A stretch of DNA of 16,614 bases from an uncultured Collinsella sp. (GCA_900549085.1 URMO01000044.1:1-16614); one strand, 5' to 3'; shown: positions 6,728-14,276, counted from the stretch's first letter. Numbers and translations: made by a program. Notes: a model not told the origin generated them from the sequence alone.

Positions 6728-7858
6728 ATGTCTGAGTTTGCTGCCGGTCCTGCCGGTCGTATCGAACGTGTCCGTGCCCTGATGGTCGAGCGCGGCTACG
6801 ACGCTATCGTGGTACGCGACGAGGCCAATCTTCGTTGGCTCACGGGCGTGAAGGGCGTCTTCGACTACACCTTCGAGTTCCCGCACGCGGCGTTTATTAC
6901 GGCTGACCAGTGCCTGTTCCATACCGACTCGCGCTACCTCAACAGCTTTGAGGAGAACACGCCCGCCGGCAGCCCCTGGGTCTACGACATGGACGAGGGC
7001 ACCATCCCCGGTTGGGTCGCCGGCAAGATCGCGGCCAACAAGTGCCGTGTCTGCGCCGTCGAGGACGACATGCAGATCAACTTCTACCAGGGTATTCAAC
7101 GTGGTCTGGAGGACCGTTCCGTCGCCTGCATGTTGCCGCTGATGCATGACGATATTCGCAAGATGCGCGCCATCAAGGACGCCGAGGAGATCGAGCTCAT
7201 GCGCCATGCGCAGTCGATCACCGACGCCGCTTTCCAGCATATGCTCGGCTTTATTAAGCCCGGTATGACCGAGAAGCAGGTTCGCAACGAGCTCGAGAAC
7301 TTTATGTTCGCCAACGGCGCCGACAGCCTGGCCTTTGGCTCTATTGTGGCGAGTGGTCCCAACACCGCCAACCCGCATGCCGTCCCGAGTGACCGCGTGA
7401 TCGAGAAGGGCGACTTCGTCCTCATGGATTACGGCGCGGGCTACTGCGATTATCGTTCCGACATGACGCGCACCGTCGTGATGGGCGAGCCTACCCAGGA
7501 GCAGCTCGACCTGTACGCGCTCGTGCGCCGTACGCACGAGGAGTGCGTCGCCGCCATCCATCCGGGCGTCGAGGGCAACGACATTTTCAAGCTTTCCAAG
7601 AAGATCATCGGCGATGCCGGCTATGGCGATTACTACAACCATGGCCTGGGCCACGGCGTCGGCATCGACATCCACGAGCTGCCCAACTTCAACCGCAGCA
7701 AGAACATCATCGAAGTTGGCTCGGTTATCACCATGGAGCCCGGCGTGTATCTGCCCGGTGTGGGCGGCGTGCGTCTGGAGGACTACGGCGTGGTCACCGA
7801 GAACGGCTACGAGCCCTTCACCAAGACGCCGCATGACCTGCACATTATCGATTGCTAG
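6728..7858 (+). CDS. Xaa-Pro aminopeptidase / M24-family metallopeptidase (PepP/PepQ type)
   Basis: Cytoplasmic dinuclear-metal peptidase that removes N-terminal residues ahead of proline, or splits Xaa-Pro dipeptides. The N-terminal creatinase-like domain covers about 1-135. The pita-bread catalytic domain covers about 140-376. All five metal ligands are visible: Asp234 (MDYGAGY), Asp245 (YRSDMTRT), His309 (GLGHGVGIDIHE), Glu337 (ITMEPG) and Glu351 (VRLED). No signal peptide is seen. Its 376 residues are typical. ATG 6728 is preceded by AAGAAAGGA at 6 bases. A strong terminator follows 22 bases after the stop, so it is probably transcribed alone or as the end of the upstream run. The position just before efp is a conserved gene pair in many Gram-positive bacteria. 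The exact choice between aminopeptidase P and prolidase cannot be made from sequence alone. Confidence 0.9.
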   Translation: MSEFAAGPAGRIERVRALMVERGYDAIVVRDEANLRWLTGVKGVFDYTFEFPHAAFITADQCLFHTDSRYLNSFEENTPAGSPWVYDMDEGTIPGWVAGKIAANKCRVCAVEDDMQINFYQGIQRGLEDRSVACMLPLMHDDIRKMRAIKDAEEIELMRHAQSITDAAFQHMLGFIKPGMTEKQVRNELENFMFANGADSLAFGSIVASGPNTANPHAVPSDRVIEKGDFVLMDYGAGYCDYRSDMTRTVVMGEPTQEQLDLYALVRRTHEECVAAIHPGVEGNDIFKLSKKIIGDAGYGDYYNHGLGHGVGIDIHELPNFNRSKNIIEVGSVITMEPGVYLPGVGGVRLEDYGVVTENGYEPFTKTPHDLHIIDC

Positions 7859-7880
7859 CTCATTTCGATAGATTTTTGGG

Positions 7881-7923
7881 GCGGGGCGTCCGGAGCAATT
7901 CGGACGCCCCGCGTTCTCTTTTT
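7881..7923 (+). terminator. Intrinsic terminator after the M24 peptidase gene
   Basis: A perfect 12-bp GC-rich stem (7881-7892 with 7901-7912) with an 8-base loop is followed by TTCTCTTTTTAT. It separates the peptidase gene from the efp operon. Confidence 0.92.
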
Positions 7924-7954
7924 ATGCGCTCGCTGCAGGCGCCGTCTGCAAGTG

Positions 7955-7960
7955 TATAAT
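7955..7960 (+). promoter_or_regulatory. -10 box of the efp operon promoter
   Basis: A perfect TATAAT lies 57 bases before the efp start and just after the upstream terminator. The -35 region at the right distance (around 7931-7937) matches consensus poorly. Transcription would start near 7967, giving a ~50-base leader. It probably drives efp through recN. Confidence 0.65.
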
Positions 7961-8017
7961 TTCGGTCGTATGTAATTTGGACGCTTGTGCGTTCTGCCCA
8001 TAACAAGAAAGGTCGCT

Positions 8018-8581
8018 ATGCCTACCATTTCTACCGCCGACTTCAAGAACGGCCTCGGTCTCCGCATTAAGGACAAGGTCTACACCATCGTCGAGTTCCA
8101 GCATGTCAAGCCGGGCAAGGGCGGCGCGTTTGTGCGCTACAAGACCCGCGACATCAAGAGCGGCCGCGTCGTCGAGAACACCTGCAACGCCGGCACCAAG
8201 TTCGAGAGCGTTATGCTCACCACCCGTGAGTTCCAGTACCTCTACAACGATGGCGCCGACTACATCTTCATGGACAATGAGACCTATGAGCAGGTTCCCG
8301 TTCCCGAGGACATGGTGGGCGAGAACTCCAAGTGGCTGCGCGAGAACGACATCTGCCAGCTGCTCTTTGCCGACGATGAGCTCATGGGCGTGACCCCGCC
8401 GATGTTCATCGAGACCACCATCGTCCAGACCGACCCGGGCTTTAAGGGCGACACCGTACAGGGTTCCACCAAGCCGGCCACGATCGACACCGGCGCTGTC
8501 ATCCAGGTCCCCATGTACCTCAACGAGGGCGAGGTCATCAAGGTTGACACCCGCGACGGCAAGTTCGTCTCCCGCGTCTAG
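8018..8581 (+). CDS. efp: Translation elongation factor P
   Basis: Binds stalled ribosomes between the P and E sites and relieves pausing at consecutive prolines. The 187 residues show the full three-domain pattern: an N-terminal KOW-like domain with the loop HVKPGKGGAFVRYK, where Lys34 is the tip residue that is modified in many bacteria, a middle OB domain, and a C-terminal OB domain ending with GEVIKVDTRDGKFVSRV. ATG 8018 is preceded by AGAAAGG at 5 bases. An in-frame TTG at 7985 lacks a ribosome-binding site and would add residues unlike the family. No EpmA/EpmB-type or EarP-type modification gene is present in this window, so the state of Lys34 cannot be predicted. asp23 follows after 24 bases. 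Confidence 0.97.
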   Translation: MPTISTADFKNGLGLRIKDKVYTIVEFQHVKPGKGGAFVRYKTRDIKSGRVVENTCNAGTKFESVMLTTREFQYLYNDGADYIFMDNETYEQVPVPEDMVGENSKWLRENDICQLLFADDELMGVTPPMFIETTIVQTDPGFKGDTVQGSTKPATIDTGAVIQVPMYLNEGEVIKVDTRDGKFVSRV

Positions 8582-8595
8582 CAACCAACTCTTCT

Positions 8596-8602
8596 AGGAG
8601 GA
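8596..8602 (+). promoter_or_regulatory. Strong ribosome-binding site for the Asp23-family gene
   Basis: AGGAGGA stands 3 bases before the ATG at 8606 (4 bases if counted from AGGAGG). It is among the best Shine-Dalgarno matches in the window and suggests high expression. Confidence 0.6.
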
Positions 8603-8605
8603 CTC

Positions 8606-8968
8606 ATGCCCCAGGAAATCAAGATTGACGGCATCGGCATTTCGCCCGATGTTCTGACCGCCATCGTCTCGCGCGCCGTGTCGGATGTCGAGGGCATCGC
8701 CTCCGTTGGCGTCAAGGACCTTGCCACCAACCTTGTCTCCATGATGCTCTCGTCCAAGGCGCCGGCTTCCGAGCCGGCCGTCGAGGCCGCTGTCGTCCGC
8801 GACAAGCTCGCACTCACCGTGCGTGTCGTGGTGTTCTTTGGCTATCCGTTCAAGAAACTCGCCGAGGCCGTTCGCGCCGCCGTGGTCGCCGCCATCGATG
8901 CCCAGGTGGGCGTCGAGGTCGAGCGCGTTGACGTTTGCATCGACGGCCTAGTTTTCCCCAAGGAGTAA
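8606..8968 (+). CDS. Asp23/Gls24 family envelope-stress protein
   Basis: A 120-residue DUF322/Asp23-family protein. It begins IKIDGIGISPDVLTAIVSRAVSDVEGIASVGV, the usual opening of the family, followed by a short variable stretch, a beta segment LALTVRVVVFFGYPF, an amphipathic helix rich in Ala, and the closing VGVEVERVDVCIDGLVF. Some members sit at the membrane and respond to alkaline or envelope stress. The cellular role of this one is unknown. No transmembrane helix is seen, so it is probably cytoplasmic or peripheral. It lies between efp and nusB, the same place as in many Firmicutes. The nusB SD overlaps its last codons. Confidence 0.87.
   Translation: MPQEIKIDGIGISPDVLTAIVSRAVSDVEGIASVGVKDLATNLVSMMLSSKAPASEPAVEAAVVRDKLALTVRVVVFFGYPFKKLAEAVRAAVVAAIDAQVGVEVERVDVCIDGLVFPKE
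8960..8965 (+). promoter_or_regulatory. Ribosome-binding site that fixes the TTG start of nusB
   Basis: AAGGAG ends 6 bases before TTG 8972, inside the last codons of the Asp23 gene. No ATG occurs before residue ~78 of NusB, so TTG is the real start. Confidence 0.7.
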
Positions 8969-8971
8969 CCT

Positions 8972-9559
8972 TTGAGCCTTAAGGTTTATCGCGGGCGTAC
9001 GCTTGCCCGCAGTCAGGCGCTGCAGCTGCTGTTCCAGGCCGAGGCCACGGACAGTCCGCTCGAGCGCGTCCTCGAGGGTGATTTCCTGATCTCGAAGGGT
9101 CCCCTCGACCCCTATGCGCTGGAGCTTTGCCGCGGTGCCTACGAGCATATCGATCGTATAGACTGTGCCCTGCGCGCCGTCGCCAAGAACTGGGATCTTA
9201 TGCGCATGCCCGGTGCCGACCGCAACCTGCTGCGTATCGCCGTCTACGAGATGCGCTTCCTCACCGACGAGGAGGTCTCGGACGCCATCGTCATCAACGA
9301 GGCCGTCGAAATCGCCAAGGCTTATGGTACCGACCAGTCCGCATCGTTTGTCAACGGCGTGCTGGGCAAGATCGCTCGCAGCGAGGAGCTGCCGGGCGAG
9401 GACCTGTACCAAGAGCTGCTGGCCGAGGATCGCGCTCGCGAGGAGGCGCAGGCTGCCGAGGCGGCCGCCAAGGTCGCTGCCGCTCAGGCTGCCGCCGGTG
9501 TACTTGCCGAGGATGCGGACGCTGCTGAGGCCGTCGAGGCCGACTCCGTCGAGGAGTAG
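8972..9559 (+). CDS. nusB: Transcription antitermination factor NusB with acidic Ala/Glu-rich tail
   Basis: NusB joins NusE (ribosomal S10) on boxA RNA to form the antitermination complex on rRNA operons. The conserved all-helical core spans about residues 9-136: GRTLARSQALQLLFQAE, DRNLLRIAVYEMRFL, and VINEAVEIAKAYGTDQSASFVNGVLGKIA. Residues ~137-195 are an Ala/Glu/Asp-rich extension beyond the usual 130-150 residue length, partly helical in character and then strongly acidic, ending DSVEE. It starts at TTG (8972), which may keep expression low. xseB begins 2 bases after the stop, with its GAGGAG inside the last nusB codons. Confidence 0.93.
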   Translation: MSLKVYRGRTLARSQALQLLFQAEATDSPLERVLEGDFLISKGPLDPYALELCRGAYEHIDRIDCALRAVAKNWDLMRMPGADRNLLRIAVYEMRFLTDEEVSDAIVINEAVEIAKAYGTDQSASFVNGVLGKIARSEELPGEDLYQELLAEDRAREEAQAAEAAAKVAAAQAAAGVLAEDADAAEAVEADSVEE

Positions 9560-9561
9560 CC

Positions 9562-9828
9562 ATGCCAGAGGGTTCCGTCCGCAACTTCGATGAGATCTCG
9601 GATCGCCTGGACCAGATCATCGCCACCGTTCGCTCCAAGGATACGTCCTTGGAGCGTTCGCTCGATTTGTTTGACGAGGCGATTGAGCTGGGCTCCCGTG
9701 CGGTCGATATGGTCGACAAGTTTGAGCTGACGCCGCGTGAGGCCGACAAGCTCGAGCAGGAATACGATGAGGATGCGGCAAACGAGTCCCAAGATAGACA
9801 GGCTGCATCTCCGGATACGAATGGTTGA
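9562..9828 (+). CDS. xseB: Exodeoxyribonuclease VII small subunit
   Basis: Small helical subunit of exonuclease VII, which degrades single-stranded DNA together with XseA. The 88 residues contain the family helical hairpin: FDEISDRLDQIIATVRSKDTSLERSLDLFDEAIELG, then a second helix to about residue 70, and a short polar tail. ATG 9562 has GAGGAG 5 bases upstream. The usual partner xseA is not next to it and is not in this window, so it must be elsewhere in the genome if exonuclease VII is active. The stop TGA shares one base with the likely tlyA ATG. Confidence 0.87.
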   Translation: MPEGSVRNFDEISDRLDQIIATVRSKDTSLERSLDLFDEAIELGSRAVDMVDKFELTPREADKLEQEYDEDAANESQDRQAASPDTNG

Positions 9829-10640
9829 TGGCATTCATGAAACGCGTGCGTCTCGATGACGAACTGATTTCACAGGGCATCTGCGCCGATCGCGCGGATG
9901 CCCTTCGCACTCTTATGGCGGGCTTGGTTTCGAGTGGCGGTGAGCGTTTGAACTCTCCGGGGCTCAAGGTGACGCCGGGCCTGCCACTGCACGTTAAGGG
10001 GCGCATTCCGTACGTTGGGCGCGGCGGCCTTAAGCTCGAGGGTGCGCTCGATGCGTTTGGGATCGATCCGACGGACCTTGCTTGCCTCGATGTGGGATGC
10101 TCCACGGGCGGCTTTACTGATTGCCTGCTCAAGCGCGGCGCCGCGACCGTTGTCTCTGTCGACGTGGGCCGTGCCCAGTTTGATTGGTCGCTGCGCCAAG
10201 ACGATCGCGTGACGCTTCACGAGCGCACGAATGTGACGCAGCTGCCCGAGCTCGGCTACGGCGGCGCTATCGACCTGGCCGTGTGTGATGTGTCGTTTAC
10301 GAGTATCGCGAATATCATCGATGCCGTGCTGGCGTGCCTGAAGCCTTCGGGTTCGTTTTGCACGCTCGTAAAGCCCCAGTTTGAGGCGCCGGCTGTGCTG
10401 GTTGGCGAGGGCGGTATCGTGACCGACCCCGCCGTGCGTGTCGACACGCTCGTGGGGGCGATTGAGCTTTTCGCTGCCAGGGGCCTGTTCCCGCTTGACG
10501 TGTGCGTGTCGCCAATCCATGGCGCTAAGGGCAACGTTGAGTTTTTCCTGTACGGCACGAGGTTTGCCCCCGGCGAGCGCGCCGAAGATGAGTTGCAATC
10601 CCAGGTATCGGCTTTGAGCGAGAAAGCGGCAACGCTATGA
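9828..10640 (+). CDS. tlyA: TlyA-family rRNA 2'-O-methyltransferase (S4 domain plus FtsJ/RrmJ domain)
   Basis: Predicted to methylate ribose 2'-O positions in rRNA (in Mycobacterium C1409 of 16S and C1920 of 23S, loss of which gives capreomycin resistance). The S4 RNA-binding domain covers about 4-60 (RVRLDDELISQGICADRADA). The methyltransferase follows: GRGGLKLEGAL (Lys69), the SAM motif DVGCSTGGF (88-96), CDVSF (Asp154), LVKPQFE (Lys182), and GNVEFFL (Glu238), giving the K-D-K-E tetrad. Length 270 is typical. ATG 9828 overlaps the xseB TGA by one base. TTG 9825 and ATG 9837 are alternatives, and none has a strong SD, so coupling is likely. The C-terminus overlaps nadK as ATGA. Older records call this family haemolysin, which is misleading. 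Confidence 0.92.
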   Translation: MAFMKRVRLDDELISQGICADRADALRTLMAGLVSSGGERLNSPGLKVTPGLPLHVKGRIPYVGRGGLKLEGALDAFGIDPTDLACLDVGCSTGGFTDCLLKRGAATVVSVDVGRAQFDWSLRQDDRVTLHERTNVTQLPELGYGGAIDLAVCDVSFTSIANIIDAVLACLKPSGSFCTLVKPQFEAPAVLVGEGGIVTDPAVRVDTLVGAIELFAARGLFPLDVCVSPIHGAKGNVEFFLYGTRFAPGERAEDELQSQVSALSEKAATL

Positions 10641-11497
10641 AGGTCTTTCTGGTTCCCAATTACTACAAGCAAGAGGCGGTCGAGAGCGGCCTGATGCTCG
10701 AGCTCTGGCTGACGCGCCAGGGCTACGAGGTCGCATGGGCGGCCGATCAGCGCTCGAAGATTCAGAGCACGCCCGATGTTGACGATGCCGACTTGGTCAT
10801 CACGCTCGGCGGCGACGGCACACTGCTGCGCGCCGCCCGCATTCTCAACTACCGCGAGATTCCCATTTTGGGTCTTTCCTATGGCCACCTGGGCTTTTTG
10901 ACGGCGGCCAGTCCCGAGGAACGCGATATTTTGCAGGTTGTGAGCGATGCCCTGTCCGGTGAGCTCCACGTGAGCCGCCGCGCCACCATCGCCGCGGATA
11001 TCGTCTCGGTGCGCGATGACGGCACGAAGGATGTCGTGCGTTCGTTCGCCCTCAACGACATGGCGCTTACGCGCGGGCCCCTGTCCGATATGGTCGAGTT
11101 TGACATCACGGTGTCCGGCCATCATATCGATCGCCTACGCGGTGACGGTGTCGTCGTGTCGACGGCGACTGGCTCCACCGGCTACGCGCTTTCCGCCGGT
11201 GGCCCTATCGTCAGCCCTGATTACACGGGCATGGTCTGCGTGCCGATTGCTCCGCATACCATTCAGGCACGCGCCTTCTTGACCTCGCCGAGCGATGTCG
11301 TCGAGATCTTTATGTCAGATGATCGTCCGAGCGTGCCGGCGATTGCCATCGACGGACAGTTTATTACCTGCGATGGCACGGTCGAGAGCGTGGCTGTGCG
11401 TCGCGGTCCCGGTGATGTGCTGCTGCTGGATTACGGTCCCGAGAGCTTCTATAACTCGGTGAGTCGCGTGTTCTATGGAGTGCGTCATGATCGATGA
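10637..11497 (+). CDS. nadK: NAD kinase
   Basis: Phosphorylates NAD to NADP in the cytoplasm. Signature motifs are LGGDGTLL (58-64), GLSYGHLGFL (79-88), the substrate-contact ALND (138-141, usually NE or ND), and the glycine-rich GDGVVVSTATGSTGYALSAGGP (169-190). Its 286 residues are normal for bacterial NadK. ATG 10637 overlaps the tlyA TGA by four bases (ATGA), and AGAAAG just upstream (10621-10626) is a possible SD at some distance. The 3' end overlaps recN by 11 bases. The tlyA-nadK-recN order is a conserved block in many Gram-positive genomes. Confidence 0.94.
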   Translation: MKVFLVPNYYKQEAVESGLMLELWLTRQGYEVAWAADQRSKIQSTPDVDDADLVITLGGDGTLLRAARILNYREIPILGLSYGHLGFLTAASPEERDILQVVSDALSGELHVSRRATIAADIVSVRDDGTKDVVRSFALNDMALTRGPLSDMVEFDITVSGHHIDRLRGDGVVVSTATGSTGYALSAGGPIVSPDYTGMVCVPIAPHTIQARAFLTSPSDVVEIFMSDDRPSVPAIAIDGQFITCDGTVESVAVRRGPGDVLLLDYGPESFYNSVSRVFYGVRHDR

Positions 11498-13115
11498 GCT
11501 GCAGGTTTCCAACATTGCACTCATTCGCGAGGCGACGTTGGTGCCGAGTGCCGGCTTGACCGTTCTGACCGGTGAGACCGGTGCTGGCAAGACTGCGCTG
11601 CTCTCGGCGCTTAAGCTTATTTTGGGTGAGCGCGCCGATTCGTCGACGGTTCGCGAGGGCGAGACGCTTGCCAGCGTCGAGGCGCGCCTGTTCGACGGCC
11701 CGCACGACACGGATGGCTTCACCGTGCAGCGCAGCCTTTCTGCCGAGGGCCGCAGCCGCGTAAAAATTGACGGCCGCATCGCCAGCGTGCGTGAGCTTTC
11801 GGAGCGCGTTGGCGTGATGATGGATCTTTGCGGCCAGCACGAGCACCAGCGCTTGCTCGACCCGGCGCACCATGTCGCCATGGTCGATGCTTGGGCTGGG
11901 CGCGCGGCGCTTGAGGCGCTCGAGAAGTATCGCACCTGCTTTAAGGCTTCGCGTGCCGCCGCCAAGGAGCTTCGCCGTGTGGAGGAAGCCTCGCGTGCGC
12001 AGGGGAGTCGCGTCGAGGAAGCGCGTTTTGCTCTCGAGCGTATCACCGAGGTCGACCCCAAGCCAGGCGAGTACGAGGAACTCGAGGAGCTGCTGCCGCG
12101 TTCGGAGCACGCCGAGGTCTTGGTGGCGACTGCAAGCGAGGCCCATGCATCACTTGCTGCCGAAGGGGGAGCGCTCGATGCCGTGAACGGCGCCGTGGCC
12201 GAGCTTTCCCGCATGGCTGCCGTCGATCGCAAGCTGGGCGACATTGCCGATGCGCTTTCGGATGCCTGCATCTCGCTTGAGGATTGCGCCAACGAGCTGC
12301 GTGCCTATCGCGATGGCGTTGCGTTTGACCCTCGTGAGCTCGCTCGCATGCGCGAGCGGTATTCCGACCTCAAGGGCCTGCTGCGTCAGTGGGGTCCCAC
12401 CATGGACGATGTCTTTGCCATGCGCGACCGCTCACAAGAGCTGCTGTCTCTAGTCGATGATGGTGATGAGCAGATCAAGAAGGCTCGCGAGGCACTCGGG
12501 AGCGCTGAACGCGAGCTCTTTGCTGCCGCCAAGGCACTTAAGCGCGCGCGGAACACCGCTGCCCCGCGCTTTTGTCACGAGGTTGGCCGTCAGATGGCGC
12601 GCCTGGAGATGGGCGGCGCCGAGCTCGTCTGGGAGTCGCGCGATCTTCCGCGTGCCGAATGGACGCCGGCAGGCCCTTCGAGCTACGAGCTTTTGTATCG
12701 CAGCGGTGCCGGATTGACGCCGCGCCCCCTGCGCCGCATTGCGTCGGGCGGCGAGCTGAGCCGCGTTATGCTGGCGAGCAAGGTTGTCCTTGGCAACGCG
12801 GATGGCGTGGATACGCTGGTTTTCGACGAGGTTGATGCCGGTGTCGGCGGCTCTACTGCGCGTGCCCTCGCGAGCGTGCTGGCGGATCTCGCCGCTACGC
12901 ATCAGGTCATTGTCGTAACCCACCTGGCGCAGGTCGCCGTCATGGGCGACAAGCATTACGTGGTCAGTAAAGAGCCCGGCGACGTTCCCCAAACGCATCT
13001 GGACGAGGTGACCGGCGATGCCCGTACCGCAGAGATCGCCCGTATGCTGAGCGGCGATCAATCGGAGGCAAGCCTAGCGCACGCCAGACAGATGCTGGAA
13101 GAAGCGCGTGCTTAG
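11487..13115 (+). CDS. recN: DNA repair protein RecN
   Basis: SMC-like ATPase that acts early in double-strand break repair. The 542 residues hold the N-terminal ATPase half (ELQVSNIALIREATL, Walker A GETGAGKT at 29-36, then CGQHEHQRLLD), a long Ala/Glu/Arg-rich helical middle (about 150-360) that would form the coiled coil, and the C-terminal half with the ABC signature ASGGELSRVMLA (Ser420), Walker B LVFDEVDAGVGG (Asp447-Glu448) and VIVVTHLAQVA. ATG 11487 gives the usual RecN N-terminus and has GGAG 6 bases upstream. An in-frame ATG at 11475 would add four residues with no SD. It overlaps nadK by 11 bases and is the last gene of the operon, followed by a terminator about 100 bases on. Confidence 0.95.
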   Translation: MIDELQVSNIALIREATLVPSAGLTVLTGETGAGKTALLSALKLILGERADSSTVREGETLASVEARLFDGPHDTDGFTVQRSLSAEGRSRVKIDGRIASVRELSERVGVMMDLCGQHEHQRLLDPAHHVAMVDAWAGRAALEALEKYRTCFKASRAAAKELRRVEEASRAQGSRVEEARFALERITEVDPKPGEYEELEELLPRSEHAEVLVATASEAHASLAAEGGALDAVNGAVAELSRMAAVDRKLGDIADALSDACISLEDCANELRAYRDGVAFDPRELARMRERYSDLKGLLRQWGPTMDDVFAMRDRSQELLSLVDDGDEQIKKAREALGSAERELFAAAKALKRARNTAAPRFCHEVGRQMARLEMGGAELVWESRDLPRAEWTPAGPSSYELLYRSGAGLTPRPLRRIASGGELSRVMLASKVVLGNADGVDTLVFDEVDAGVGGSTARALASVLADLAATHQVIVVTHLAQVAVMGDKHYVVSKEPGDVPQTHLDEVTGDARTAEIARMLSGDQSEASLAHARQMLEEARA

Positions 13116-13147
13116 GCCGAGCCGCCACATGCGTGTCCGACCTGTCC

Positions 13148-13307
13148 GCCACGAAACCGGCCCATCTACTACGTTTAATAGGCTATCGGCAACCATGCCA
13201 AGAATTGCAAAAAGAAAACCGCAGGTAGAACGCCTGCGGTTTTCTCTATTTTCGGTATGTGGTTGGGCCATACGGATAAAACGTAGTAGATGGGCTGGTT
13301 TCGTGGC
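13148..13307. repeat. Long inverted repeat (REP-doublet/MITE-like) around the recN terminator
   Basis: Two 29-base arms (13148-13176 and 13279-13307) are inverted copies of each other with one difference, G13159 against T13296, which would still pair as G-U in a + strand transcript. The conserved core contains CCCATCTACTACGTTT. Inside the arms, similarity seems to continue in weaker form (TAT-G-C-AACCA in both), as if two diverged copies of a ~50-base unit were placed head to head. The 102-base centre holds an intrinsic terminator. No coding sequence or clear target-site duplication is seen. Confidence 0.75.
13213..13255. terminator. Bidirectional intrinsic terminator between recN and the RpiR-type gene
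   Basis: A perfect 13-bp stem (13213-13225 with 13233-13245) around a 7-base loop has TTTTCTCTATTTT on its right side for recN transcripts. The AAAAAGAAAA on its left gives a U-tract for the opposite strand. It serves the convergent ends of both genes. Confidence 0.9.
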
Positions 13308-13336
13308 TAGTGGCGCCCTTAGGCTCCCCAAAATCT

Positions 13337-14194
13337 CTACTCCACGACCTTATCCGGCTGGATGAGCTCCTCGTAGTAGCTGATGTGCTCGCGCGCGTCC
13401 TCGATTTCGGGCAGCAGGAAGTTGTAGATAACCTCGATGATCATCGTGGCGCTCATCTTGGAGAACGCGAAGTCGCCCGTTGTCAGCAGTGCCTCGTGAT
13501 TGACGGTATTAAAGGTGTAGTCGGCTAGGCGCGCAAGTGGAGACTTGCTGTCGCTGCTGATGACGACTACAGTGGCGCCGCAATCGCGAGCTGCTTTTGC
13601 CATGCGATTCAGTCGGCGCGACTTACCCGAGTTCGAGATCAGCACGATAACGTCGCCGGGGCGCAACGTGAGCGCGAAACCAATCGAGGTCTCGCTGATG
13701 GTGCTTGCCATGCAGCGAAGGCCCAGCTGCGAAAACTTAAATGTCGCATCGAGCGCGACCGCGTTCGTATTGCCCACGGCGGCGAACTCAATAACGCCCG
13801 CATTCTTAAGCTCGTGCACAACTGCGGCCAACGTGTCGTGATCTATGCCGTCGATGGTCGCATTAAGCTCACTCACCTTGGCGGCGAGGATATTTTTAAG
13901 GCTCTGCTCCATGTTGTCGAGCGAAACCTCGTCGGTCAGGCCCTCGTTGCGCTGACTCTCTAAGTCGCGCGCCAACGAAAACTGAAAGCTGCGGAAGCTG
14001 CCAAAGCCCAGCTTGCGGCAAAAGCGCGAAACCGTCGCCTCGGACGTGGCAGCGGCTCGTGAGAGCTGGGCGGCCGTCAGGCGCGGCGCCTCGGACTGGT
14101 GCTCCAATATATAGTCGACAATGCGCTGCTCGGAATCGCTGTACCCTTTGTGCGTGCTAATAAGGGAGAGCGCGCTCTTGCTGCTATCGGTCAT
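13337..14194 (-). CDS. MurR/RpiR-family transcriptional regulator
   Basis: A 285-residue regulator with an N-terminal HTH_6 domain (about 1-80; recognition segment TAAQLSRAAATSEATVSRFCRKLGF at 40-64) and a C-terminal SIS sugar-phosphate-binding domain (about 120-260, with GNTNAVALDA at 141-150 and ISNSGKSRRL at 186-195). Such proteins sense phosphosugars and usually control adjacent sugar genes. It is divergent from the PTS transporter gene across a 273-base control region, so that gene is its most likely target, besides itself. ATG (14194, complement) has AGGAG at 14201-14205. A TATACT -10 candidate and a 12-base inverted repeat lie just upstream. The effector is probably a phosphosugar made from the imported substrate. 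This is inference from family and context. Confidence 0.92.
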   Translation of the reverse strand: MTDSSKSALSLISTHKGYSDSEQRIVDYILEHQSEAPRLTAAQLSRAAATSEATVSRFCRKLGFGSFRSFQFSLARDLESQRNEGLTDEVSLDNMEQSLKNILAAKVSELNATIDGIDHDTLAAVVHELKNAGVIEFAAVGNTNAVALDATFKFSQLGLRCMASTISETSIGFALTLRPGDVIVLISNSGKSRRLNRMAKAARDCGATVVVISSDSKSPLARLADYTFNTVNHEALLTTGDFAFSKMSATMIIEVIYNFLLPEIEDAREHISYYEELIQPDKVVE

Positions 14195-14208
14195 GGATGG
14201 CTCCTGGT

Positions 14209-14242
14209 TGGCATTGAAAATCGGACTCGTTTTTCAATGCCA
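14209..14242. promoter_or_regulatory. Inverted repeat upstream of the RpiR-type gene, probable operator
   Basis: TGGCATTGAAAA (14209-14220) and TTTTCAATGCCA (14231-14242) form a perfect 12-base inverted repeat with a 10-base spacer. It lies between the regulator's SD and its -10 candidate, so binding there would block its transcription. In RNA it could also fold into a hairpin next to the SD. Confidence 0.65.
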
Positions 14243-14243
14243 T

Positions 14244-14249
14244 AGTATA
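14244..14249 (-). promoter_or_regulatory. -10 candidate for the RpiR-type gene
   Basis: Read on the - strand this is TATACT, a 5/6 match, about 50 bases before the start codon. No good -35 is seen. It abuts the inverted repeat at 14209-14242. Confidence 0.45.
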
Positions 14250-14276
14250 CGGGCATTTTCAATTACAAGATACACC

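Noticed and set aside
7881..7923. GC-rich hairpin after the peptidase gene considered as an operator for efp
   Set aside because: A perfect stem with U-tract at a gene end is explained fully by termination.
7985..8017. Upstream TTG start for efp
   Set aside because: The ATG at 8018 has a good SD and gives the standard EF-P N-terminus. The extension does not match the family.
9825..10640. Haemolysin function for TlyA
   Set aside because: The S4 plus FtsJ-type methyltransferase with the K-D-K-E tetrad indicates rRNA methylation. The haemolysin name is historical.
13108..13365. 85-codon open frame across the recN/rpiR gap
   Set aside because: It runs through the inverted repeat and terminator, has no plausible SD, and resembles no protein family.
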